The position numbers were made by a program, and so were the translations under genes. This document shows positions 1 through 5,702 of a stretch of DNA of 7,556 nt, one piece after another. The stretch is from Pseudomonadota bacterium (lineage in GTDB: Bacteria > Pseudomonadota > Alphaproteobacteria > Acetobacterales > Acetobacteraceae). The stretch's first letter is position 1, and the number at the start of each line of letters is the position of its first letter. The notes beneath the pieces were generated by a model, which did not search any database, was not told the origin of the DNA, and was given only the letters and a program-made list of their open reading frames with translations. Where the stretch lies: contig JAKBCB010000170.1 of NCBI GenBank assembly GCA_021808185.1, positions 1-7,556 of the forward strand. The letters are read 5' to 3'.

Positions 1-220
1 GATCCGGGATCTGCCGGCTCGCCGCCGCCGCGTCCAGGTCGGTGTAGGTCGCGCGATAGAACTCCTCGGAGAACGGCATCAGGGCGATCAGATTTTGCAG
101 GATCAGCCGTAGCAGTTTCGCATCGATGGCGATTTTCAAGCGGCTGTTCAATCGTTCGCGGCTGACACGCATGGCCTGCGCCAGCAGATCGACATGCGGC
201 ACGTATTGAGGGGGTTCCAT
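1..220 (-). CDS. Unrecognised protein, N-terminal 73 residues (cut by left edge), in polysaccharide locus
   Basis: An open frame reads leftward from an ATG at 220-218 to the window edge with no stop. The start is well supported: GAGGAG (complement of 227-232) lies 6 bases upstream of the ATG. The visible protein begins MEPPQYVPHVDLLAQAMRVS. A mainly helical stretch follows, then around residues 50-70 a segment with EEFYRATYTDLDAAAASR. That segment resembles the short 'FYLRTYPDVAAAV' motif I know from proteins and glycosyltransferases encoded in alphaproteobacterial exopolysaccharide loci; the resemblance is by eye only. It lies 64 bases downstream of the acyltransferase gene on the same strand, so the two are probably co-transcribed. 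The function is unknown, and the rest of the protein, which would decide it (for example a glycosyltransferase domain), is outside the window. I am confident that it is a gene and not confident about its role. Confidence 0.7.
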   Translation of the reverse strand, partial: MEPPQYVPHVDLLAQAMRVSRERLNSRLKIAIDAKLLRLILQNLIALMPFSEEFYRATYTDLDAAAASRQIPD

Positions 221-226
221 CGGCTT

Positions 227-232
227 CTCCTC
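227..232 (-). promoter_or_regulatory. Shine-Dalgarno site GAGGAG for the left-edge gene
   Basis: The plus strand reads CTCCTC here, giving GAGGAG on the minus strand, 6 bases before the ATG at 220-218. It is close to ideal and fixes the start of the partial gene. It shows that this gene has its own initiation site and does not depend on coupling to the acyltransferase, which ends at 285. Confidence 0.75.
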
Positions 233-284
233 GGTGGTTGCGGCCATCTCGCTCAGTCCCGTCTCGCGCCGGGGCGGGCGGACA

Positions 285-1097
285 TCAGCCGTCCGGACTC
301 TCCGGCCAGCCGAGCGCGCGGCGCTCGGCTCCGGTCATGCGGTAGGTGTCGCGACCCCAGCTCACGCCCTCGCGCCGCACCTCGGCCGGGCTGCCGGCGG
401 CAATCACGCAGCCGGGCAGCGGGCGCGTGACCAGCGAGCGCGCGCCCACCATGGTCCCGGCGCCGATGCGCGCGCAGTTCAGCAACAGCGCGTCCTGGCC
501 GAGCCAGACATGTCGCTCCAGCACCGTCGTCACCGGCGGGCGGCCGATCGGCTCGCCGGTGCGCAGATCGGCCAGCGCGTGCATGTTGTAGTTGCGGATC
601 CACACGCCGTTGGAGATCAGCGCATCGTCCCCGACCGCGACACCCTGGTCGGTGCCCTCGATCTCGATATTGCAGCCGACAGCGGTGGCGCCCTGGCCCC
701 AGAACAGGAATTGCCGGTGCGAGCGCATGAACACGTCGTGCAGCGCCACATAGCCGCCACGGCCTATGTCGTTGAGGATCACCGCGCAGCCATCGCCGAG
801 AATGCGGATGCTGGCGGTAAGCGTACCCTGCCACTGGCGGTTGTCGATGAACAGCAGGTTGCCGGTGCCGCCGGTCTGCACCCGGATATCGCCGACCGGC
901 CGCTCCGGATCGGTCACGACCACCATCAGTTCGGCCCCGGAGAGCAACTGCACACCGATCGCCTGCGCCTGCTCGTCCCGCGCGGCGAACATATGGTAAT
1001 CCGCCGCCTCGTAGTGCGAGGGCCCCAATGCCGTCACCCGCGGCGTCAGAACCTTGCGGATGGTCGCCTCCAGGGTGTTGCTCAGACCCGGTAACAT
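285..1097 (-). CDS. Hexapeptide-repeat (left-handed beta-helix) acyltransferase, WbbJ/LbetaH type
   Basis: A 270-residue protein. From about residue 96 to 236 it shows the loose six-residue repeats of left-handed beta-helix acyltransferases (IRILGDGCAVIL, GVAVGDDALISNGVWI, ARIGAGTMVGARSLVTR, GCVIAAGSPAEV). The segment RNYNMHAL at 168-175 carries the likely catalytic histidine (H173). A loop insertion at about 176-190 interrupts the helix, as in many O-acetyltransferases. The GSPAEVRR ending (235-242) is typical of this fold. Such enzymes usually move an acetyl group from acetyl-CoA to a sugar, although some act on serine or other acceptors. The substrate cannot be read from the sequence. The gene is transcribed away from the rhamnose operon and probably decorates the same polysaccharide (inference). 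The first 95 residues are not recognised. The start at 1097 lacks a strong ribosome site (only GGAAG, far upstream), so it is less certain than the stop. Confidence 0.85.
   Translation of the reverse strand: MLPGLSNTLEATIRKVLTPRVTALGPSHYEAADYHMFAARDEQAQAIGVQLLSGAELMVVVTDPERPVGDIRVQTGGTGNLLFIDNRQWQGTLTASIRILGDGCAVILNDIGRGGYVALHDVFMRSHRQFLFWGQGATAVGCNIEIEGTDQGVAVGDDALISNGVWIRNYNMHALADLRTGEPIGRPPVTTVLERHVWLGQDALLLNCARIGAGTMVGARSLVTRPLPGCVIAAGSPAEVRREGVSWGRDTYRMTGAERRALGWPESPDG
308..330. repeat. Perfect 10-bp inverted repeat near the 3' end of the acyltransferase gene
   Basis: The arms AGCCGAGCGC (308-317) and GCGCTCGGCT (321-330) are exact reverse complements around a GCG spacer. CCGG at 302-305 and 331-334 can extend the stem past a two-base bulge. 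CCGG at 302-305 is also part of a second small hairpin, CCGGA (293-297) with TCCGG (301-305), so the two structures compete. The repeat sits in the last codons of the acyltransferase, about 20 bases before its stop. No T-run follows on either strand, so it is not a classical intrinsic terminator. Confidence 0.6.
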
Positions 1098-1368
1098 GGC
1101 TGCAAGGTCTCGCTTCCATAGGCCCGGCGCAAGGCGCGGGGCTGCTGTTCGGCCGGAGATGATTCAAACGTACTGTCATGGCTGGCGCGTATTGGTCAAA
1201 CAACAGGGTTCAGAGTTCCTTAACGACAACCATTCACATGTACCCATACGCGGCGGGCTCGGGGATTGCCGGGGCCAGCGCATGCTGGCAAGGTGCCGAC
1301 GCAAGTATGCAACAGTGTCCGGCGGGCTCGGCGACCAGGGCCACGCGAGATCTTCATGAGGAGCGCGC
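1098..1368. promoter_or_regulatory. Divergent intergenic region, presumed promoters of the acyltransferase and rfbB
   Basis: These 271 bases separate two divergent transcription units, so they must hold at least the rfbB promoter. The middle part (about 1156-1250) is clearly less GC-rich than the flanking genes. On the minus strand TTGACC (complement of 1194-1199) is a fair -35 element, but 17 bases further there is only ACAGTA (complement of 1171-1176), a poor -10. On the plus strand I see no convincing -35/-10 pair. A 12-base direct repeat CGGCGGGCTCGG occurs at 1251-1262 and 1320-1331. A small stem CCAGC/GCTGG (1275-1279 with 1284-1288) lies in the presumed rfbB leader. No riboswitch, tRNA or credible small gene is visible. 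Confidence 0.5.
1358..1363 (+). promoter_or_regulatory. Shine-Dalgarno site GAGGAG for rfbB
   Basis: GAGGAG lies 5 bases before the ATG at 1369. It is the strongest ribosome site in the operon and supports this start, which also places the Rossmann-fold glycine motif at residues 7-13 as expected. Confidence 0.75.
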
Positions 1369-2436
1369 ATGCGGCTGTTGCTGACCGGTGGATGCGGGTT
1401 CATCGGGTCCGCTGTCGTGCGCCGGCTGATCCGGCAGACGGATCACAGCGTCATCAATGTTGACAAGCTCACCTACGCCGCCAGCGAGGATGCGCTGGAG
1501 GAAGCACGCCGCCATAACCGCCATACGCTGATTCAGGCCGATATCACCGATGCCGTCGCGATGCGGCAGATTTTCGCGACGCATCAGCCGGACGCGGTGA
1601 TGCACCTCGCCGCCGAAAGCCATGTCGATCGCTCGATCGACGGGCCGGGCGTGTTCATCCAAACCAATGTTGTCGGCACCTATGTGTTGCTGGAAGCCGC
1701 GCGCGCGTACTGGGCGGGACTGTCGGACGCGCGCAAGGCCGCGTTCCGCTTTCATCACGTCTCCACCGACGAAGTGTTCGGCGCCCTCGATCACGGCGAT
1801 CCGCCGTTCACCGAGACCACGCCCTACGATCCGCGCAGCCCGTATTCGGCGAGCAAGGCGGCCTCGGACCATCTCGTGCGGGCGTGGCATCATACCTACG
1901 GGCTGCCAACGCTGGTCAGCAACACCACGAACAATTACGGCCCCTGGCAGTTCCCGGAAAAGCTCATTCCACTGGTCACGCTGAACGCGCTGGAGGGCAA
2001 GCGCCTGCCGGTCTATGGCGACGGCTCCAACCAGCGCGACTGGATCTTTGTCGAGGATCACGCCGAGGCGCTGATCGAGATCGTCTCGCGGGGCGTGCCG
2101 GGCGAGACCTACGCCATCGGCGCGCGCCAGCCCCGCAGCAATCTGCAAGTGGTCAAGGCCATTTGCGCGGCGCTGGACGCGCGCGTGCCCGATCCCGCCG
2201 GACCGCGCGAACGCCTGATAACATTCGTCACCGACCGGCCCGGTCACGATTTCCGTTACGAAATAGACCCATCGCGCACCGAGGCGGCGCTGTCCTGGCG
2301 CGCGCCGCACGATTTCGAGCACGGCCTCGCCCGCACCATCGACTGGTATCTCGCCCACCGGCCATGGTGGGAGGGCGTGCGCGCCGGCCGCTACGCCGGC
2401 GAGCGGCTCGGTGGCGTCAAGAGCGCCGCGGAATGA
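1369..2436 (+). CDS. rfbB: dTDP-glucose 4,6-dehydratase (RmlB/RfbB)
   Basis: Converts dTDP-glucose to dTDP-4-keto-6-deoxyglucose using tightly bound NAD+; second step of dTDP-L-rhamnose synthesis, in the cytoplasm. The 355-residue protein has the usual family length. Visible signatures of an extended SDR enzyme are TGGCGFIGS at 6-14 (NAD-binding GxxGxxG), HLAAESHVDRSI after the third strand, STDEVFG at 132-138 (the T-D-E catalytic set, T133/D134/E135) and YSASK at 159-163 (the YxxxK pair Y159/K163). NTTNNYGPWQFPEKLIPL follows, which is diagnostic of RmlB. Further along are YGDGSNQRDWIFVEDHAEA and RPGHDFRYEID, both well conserved. It is the first gene of the operon and has a strong ribosome site. 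Its stop overlaps the next start by 4 bases (ATGA, 2433-2436), so rfbA is probably translationally coupled. No key residue is missing. Confidence 0.97.
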   Translation: MRLLLTGGCGFIGSAVVRRLIRQTDHSVINVDKLTYAASEDALEEARRHNRHTLIQADITDAVAMRQIFATHQPDAVMHLAAESHVDRSIDGPGVFIQTNVVGTYVLLEAARAYWAGLSDARKAAFRFHHVSTDEVFGALDHGDPPFTETTPYDPRSPYSASKAASDHLVRAWHHTYGLPTLVSNTTNNYGPWQFPEKLIPLVTLNALEGKRLPVYGDGSNQRDWIFVEDHAEALIEIVSRGVPGETYAIGARQPRSNLQVVKAICAALDARVPDPAGPRERLITFVTDRPGHDFRYEIDPSRTEAALSWRAPHDFEHGLARTIDWYLAHRPWWEGVRAGRYAGERLGGVKSAAE

Positions 2437-3311
2437 AAAAGGGCATCATCCTGGCCGGCGGTTCCGGCACGCGGCTGCACCCGATGACCTTGGCCGCGTC
2501 CAAGCAATTGTTGCCGGTGTACGACAAGCCGATGATCTATTACCCGTTGTCGGTGCTGATGCTGGCCGGTATCCGCGACATCCTGGTGATCTCCACGCCC
2601 ACCGACCTGCCGCAGTTCCGCCGCCTGCTCGGCAACGGCGAGCGGTTCGGCGTGACCTTCACCTATGCCGAGCAGCCGAGCCCGGACGGGCTGGCGCAGG
2701 CGTTCGTCATCGGGCGCGAGTGGCTGGCGGGCGAGGCCTGCGCGCTGGTGCTCGGCGACAATCTGATCTTCGGCGACCATCTGTCCAACCTGCTGCGCAC
2801 CGCCGCGACCCGGCCCGAGGGAGCGACGGTGTTCGCCTATCAGGTGCGCGACCCGGAACGCTACGGCGTGGTCACCATGGACGAGGCCGGCCGCGCCACC
2901 GACATCGTCGAGAAGCCGGCCGCCCCGCAATCGAACTGGGCGGTGATCGGGCTGTATTTCTACGACGCCCGCGTGAGCGACATGGCGGCGCGGGTGAAGC
3001 CCTCGCATCGCGGCGAGCTGGAGATCACCGATCTGAACCGGATGTACATGGAGGAAGGCGCGCTGCATGTCGAACGCCTGGGCCGCGGCTGCGCCTGGCT
3101 CGATGCCGGCACGCCGGACAGTCTGTTGCAGGCGGCAACCTTCGTGCAGACCATCCAGTCGCGCCAGGGCATGCTGGTCGGCTGCCCGGAGGAAGTCGCG
3201 TTCCGCCGCGGCTGGATCGACGCGGCGGCGCTGCGCGGCCATGCGCGGGCGCTGGGCAAGACCGAGCTCGGCCGGGTGCTGGCGGAACTCGCCGATGGCC
3301 TGCACGCCTGA
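2433..3311 (+). CDS. rfbA: Glucose-1-phosphate thymidylyltransferase (RmlA/RfbA)
   Basis: Joins glucose-1-phosphate and dTTP to give dTDP-glucose and pyrophosphate, the committed first step of the rhamnose pathway and usually feedback-inhibited by dTDP-rhamnose. The 292 residues match the family length. GGSGTRLHPMTLAASKQLLP at 9-28 is the nucleotide-binding loop. DKPMIYYPLSVLMLAGIRD follows, then QPSPDGLAQAF, LVLGDNLIFG (metal-binding aspartate), PERYGVV, EKP, GLYFYD and RGELEITDLNR, and all are family hallmarks. The segment WLDAGT replaces the more common WLDTGT, a mild variation. The ATG overlaps the rfbB stop, and no strong ribosome site precedes it, consistent with coupling. The gene ends 12 bases before rfbC. 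Confidence 0.97.
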   Translation: MKKGIILAGGSGTRLHPMTLAASKQLLPVYDKPMIYYPLSVLMLAGIRDILVISTPTDLPQFRRLLGNGERFGVTFTYAEQPSPDGLAQAFVIGREWLAGEACALVLGDNLIFGDHLSNLLRTAATRPEGATVFAYQVRDPERYGVVTMDEAGRATDIVEKPAAPQSNWAVIGLYFYDARVSDMAARVKPSHRGELEITDLNRMYMEEGALHVERLGRGCAWLDAGTPDSLLQAATFVQTIQSRQGMLVGCPEEVAFRRGWIDAAALRGHARALGKTELGRVLAELADGLHA

Positions 3312-3323
3312 CGGGGACAAGCG

Positions 3324-3881
3324 ATGAAAGTCGAACGACTGGCTATCCCGGAGGTGATCCTGCTGACGCCCCCGCGTTTCGCCGACGCGCGCGGGTTCTT
3401 CTCCGAGACGTTCAACGCGCGGCGATTCGCCGAAGCGGGCGTGGACGCCACCTTCGTGCAGGACAATCAGAGCCTGTCGGCGGCGCGCGGCACGGTGCGC
3501 GGCCTGCACTGCCAGATCGCGCCCAGCGTGCAGGGCAAGCTGGTTCGCTGCGTGCGCGGCGCCATCTGGGACGTGGCCGTGGACATCCGCCACGGCTCGC
3601 CCACCTTCGGCCAGCACGCCGCCGCCGTGCTGAGCGCCGAGAACTGGAGCCAGCTCTGGGTGCCGGGGGGGTTCCTGCACGGGTTCTGCACCCTCGAACC
3701 CGATACCGAGGTGATCTACAAGGTCACCGCCGATTACGACCGCGCGGCCGAACGCGGCGTGATCTGGAACGATCCCGCCCTGGCCCTGCCATGGCCGGTC
3801 GCCGAAGCAGATGCGGTGTTGTCGGACAAGGACACGGTCCTGCCCCGCCTCGCCGACTGCGACGCCTGGTTCAAGGTCTAG
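3324..3881 (+). CDS. rfbC: dTDP-4-dehydrorhamnose 3,5-epimerase (RmlC/RfbC)
   Basis: Epimerises carbons 3 and 5 of dTDP-4-keto-6-deoxyglucose to give dTDP-4-keto-L-rhamnose; third step of the pathway. The 185-residue cupin protein has the normal family length. The expected catalytic set is present: H62 in VRGLHCQ (general base) and Y132 in VIYKV (acid), with Y138 in ADYD nearby. Other hallmarks are ARGFFSETFN, QDNQSLS, QGKLVRCVRGAIWDVAVD, SPTFGQ and WVPGGFLHGF. Two small oddities are Cys63 where many homologues have Tyr or Phe (RGLHYQ), and a run of seven G (3665-3671) coding for P114-G115-G116. GGGGA at 3313-3317 is a reasonable ribosome site 6 bases before the ATG. The gene ends 4 bases before rfbD. 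Confidence 0.96.
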   Translation: MKVERLAIPEVILLTPPRFADARGFFSETFNARRFAEAGVDATFVQDNQSLSAARGTVRGLHCQIAPSVQGKLVRCVRGAIWDVAVDIRHGSPTFGQHAAAVLSAENWSQLWVPGGFLHGFCTLEPDTEVIYKVTADYDRAAERGVIWNDPALALPWPVAEADAVLSDKDTVLPRLADCDAWFKV

Positions 3882-3885
3882 ACAT

Positions 3886-4767
3886 ATGAGCGGCGGCCCG
3901 ATCCTGGTGACTGGCGGAACCGGCCAGGTGGCGCGCGCGCTGGAGCGGTTGGCGGGCGGGCGGGCCATGCTGCGCGTCGGGCGGCCGGGGTTCGATTTCG
4001 ACCATCCGGAGCGGGTGCGCCCGGCGCTGCGCGAGGTTGCCCCCTCGGTGATCGTCAATGCCGCCGCCTATACCGCCGTCGATAAGGCGGAAAGCGAGCC
4101 GGACGCCGCCGACCGCGCCAACCATCTTGGCCCCGCGCTGCTGGCCGCGTATTGCGCCGAGGTGGGCATCCCGCTGATCCATATCTCGACCGACTACGTG
4201 TTCGACGGGCTGAAGGGCACGCCCTATGTCGAGGCCGACGCGACCAGCCCGACCGGCGTGTACGGCGCCACCAAGCTCGCCGGCGAGCGGGCCGTCGCCG
4301 CCTCCGGTGCCCGCGCGGTGGTGTTGCGCACCTCCTGGGTGTACGCGGCCAGCGGCAGGAATTTTGTCCTGACCATGCTGAACGCCGCGAAAAAGACCAG
4401 CACGCTGCGGGTCGTCGCCGACCAGCGCGGCTGCCCGACCGCGGCCGACGACCTCGCCGCCGCGATCCTTGCCATCGCCGACCGGCTTGCCACGGGCTGG
4501 GACGATGCGCTGGGCGGGGTATACCACGCGGCCGGCAGCGGCGAGGCAACGTGGCACGGACTGGCGGAGGCGGTGTTCGCCCGCGCCGAGCGGCATGGCC
4601 TGGCGCGCCCGACCGTCACGCCCATCGCGACGGCCGACTGGCCGACGCCCGCGCGGCGGCCGCCCGATTCACGGCTCGACTGCGGCAAGCTGCGGCTGGC
4701 TTTCGGTCTGGTGCTGCCGGACTGGCGGGACAGCGTTGACCGCACGGTGGACGCCGTCTTCGCGTGA
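3886..4767 (+). CDS. rfbD: dTDP-4-dehydrorhamnose reductase (RmlD/RfbD)
   Basis: Reduces dTDP-4-keto-L-rhamnose with NAD(P)H to dTDP-L-rhamnose, the final step. The 293-residue length is normal. TGGTGQVAR at 9-17 is the nucleotide-binding motif; the usual last glycine (GxxGQLG) is replaced by Ala16. NAAAYTAVDKAES is the well-known RmlD signature. STDYVFDG (T102/D103) and YGATK (Y126/K130) form the SDR catalytic set. LRTSWVYAASGRNFVLTML and RVVADQRGCPTAADDLA are also typical. GGVYHAAGSGEATWHGLA and RPPDSRLDCGKL near the C-terminus match the substrate domain. The start follows the rfbC stop after 4 bases, so translation is probably coupled. The gene's TGA overlaps the GTG start of the glycosyltransferase (GTGA, 4764-4767). 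Confidence 0.96.
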   Translation: MSGGPILVTGGTGQVARALERLAGGRAMLRVGRPGFDFDHPERVRPALREVAPSVIVNAAAYTAVDKAESEPDAADRANHLGPALLAAYCAEVGIPLIHISTDYVFDGLKGTPYVEADATSPTGVYGATKLAGERAVAASGARAVVLRTSWVYAASGRNFVLTMLNAAKKTSTLRVVADQRGCPTAADDLAAAILAIADRLATGWDDALGGVYHAAGSGEATWHGLAEAVFARAERHGLARPTVTPIATADWPTPARRPPDSRLDCGKLRLAFGLVLPDWRDSVDRTVDAVFA

Positions 4768-5702
4768 CCGATGCGCCCGGCCACGTCGCCATCCTGCTCG
4801 CGACGTTCAACGGCGCCGGCTACCTGCCCGAACAGCTCGACAGCCTCCTGGCGCAGGTGCACCGCGACTGGACCCTGTTCTGGCACGATGACGGTTCCAC
4901 CGACGCGACCGGGGCCATCATGTCCGCCTTCACCGCGCGGATCGGCGCCGGGCGATGCGTGCATCTGAACGAGCCGGCCGGGCGCCTTGGCGTGCTGGAC
5001 AGTTTCATGGCGCTGCTGCGCGCGGCGGCCCCTACGCTGGGCGAGCACGACGCGGTGGCGTTCGCGGATCAGGACGATGTGTGGCTGCCGCCCAAGCTCG
5101 CGCGCGGCATGGCGGCGCTGGCGGCGGGGCGGGCGAGCCAGCCGGCGCTGTATTTCGCGCGGCAGGTGCTGGTGGACGACCGCCTACGGCGGATCGGGCT
5201 GTCCGCGCCGCTGACCATCACGCCGGGGTTTCCCGCCGCGCTCACACAAAACGTCGCCGCCGGCTGCACCGTGCTGCTCAACCGCGCCGCCGCCGTGCTG
5301 GTCGCCGGCAGCCATCCGCCGGCCAGCACGCTGCACGACTGGTGGAGCTACATTCTTGTCTCCGCCGCCGGGGGACGGATCGTGCCCGATCCCGAGCCCA
5401 CGATCCTGTATCGCCAGCACGCGGGCAACGCGATCGGCGCCGCTGCCTCGCGTCCGCGCCGGGCGCTCGCGGCGGCCCGGCGCGGGCCGCGCCCGTTCAT
5501 GCGCGACTTCGCACGCCATGTCGCAAGCCTCTGCGACCACGCCGAGGCGTTGAGCCCGGCGGCCAAGCGCGATCTGGCGGTGCTGCGCCGGGCGATCGCG
5601 GGGGGGATGCTGGCACGATTGGCCGGCTTGCGGCTGCCCGGCCTGCAACGCAACCACTGGAGCGAGGGGCTGCTGTTCCGGCTGTGGTTCCTGATCGGCT
5701 AA
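4764..5702 (+). CDS. Family 2 glycosyltransferase, rhamnosyltransferase-like; possible PolE counterpart
   Basis: A 312-residue GT-A fold enzyme predicted to transfer a sugar, probably L-rhamnose, from a nucleotide donor during surface-polysaccharide assembly at the cytoplasmic face. The N-terminus VAILLATFNGAGYLPEQLDS (8-27) is the classic GT2 start. HDDGSTDAT at 41-49 binds the nucleotide, and FADQDDVWLPPKL from 100 contains the DxD-type metal site (D102-D105). HDWW at 191-194 and LYRQHAGNAIGA from 215 are typical of the rhamnosyltransferase-like subgroup. There is no clear membrane segment, though the C-terminus is hydrophobic. The start is GTG at 4764, overlapping the rfbD stop; the nearby ATG at 4771 is in another frame. 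A G7 run at 5600-5606 falls at codons 279-281. In position it matches polE of the Acetobacter pellicle operon (from memory). The donor and acceptor are inferred from context, not shown by the sequence. Confidence 0.9.
   Translation: MTDAPGHVAILLATFNGAGYLPEQLDSLLAQVHRDWTLFWHDDGSTDATGAIMSAFTARIGAGRCVHLNEPAGRLGVLDSFMALLRAAAPTLGEHDAVAFADQDDVWLPPKLARGMAALAAGRASQPALYFARQVLVDDRLRRIGLSAPLTITPGFPAALTQNVAAGCTVLLNRAAAVLVAGSHPPASTLHDWWSYILVSAAGGRIVPDPEPTILYRQHAGNAIGAAASRPRRALAAARRGPRPFMRDFARHVASLCDHAEALSPAAKRDLAVLRRAIAGGMLARLAGLRLPGLQRNHWSEGLLFRLWFLIG
5600..5606 (+). repeat. G7 homopolymer tract inside the glycosyltransferase gene
   Basis: Seven consecutive G bases span the end of codon 279 (GCG) and codons 280-281 (GGG GGG), 31 residues before the C-terminus. 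Loss of one G would replace the last residues with about 30 unrelated ones and stop at a TGA at 5692-5694. Gain of one G would enter a frame that stays open past the normal stop until 6412. The tract is directly visible; slippage is an inference. Confidence 0.7.

Noticed and set aside
253..1203. Minus-strand open frame of 316 codons over the acyltransferase
   Set aside because: It is another frame of the same strand with Gly/Arg/Ala-rich text. The acyltransferase frame shows the hexapeptide repeats and is the real one.
1098..1368. Possible small genes, tRNA or riboswitch in the divergent region
   Set aside because: Short open frames here run into the flanking genes, lack ribosome sites and have no recognisable product. 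I see no cloverleaf or known riboswitch core.
1624..1641. Inverted repeat GTCGATCG / CGATCGAC in rfbB
   Set aside because: It encodes the conserved VDRSID motif of dTDP-glucose dehydratases, so the codons of a fixed protein motif explain it.
2382..2401. Hairpin CGCCGGC / GCCGGCG near the end of rfbB
   Set aside because: It has only 7 base pairs of G/C-rich sequence with no T-run, inside coding sequence just before the coupled rfbB/rfbA junction. Such stems are common in DNA of this composition.
2391..4058. Minus-strand open frame of 555 codons opposite rfbA and rfbC
   Set aside because: It lies fully antisense to two well-supported enzymes and part of rfbD. Its composition (Arg, His, Gln, Ala rich) is that of the complement of GC-rich codons, and no motif is recognised.
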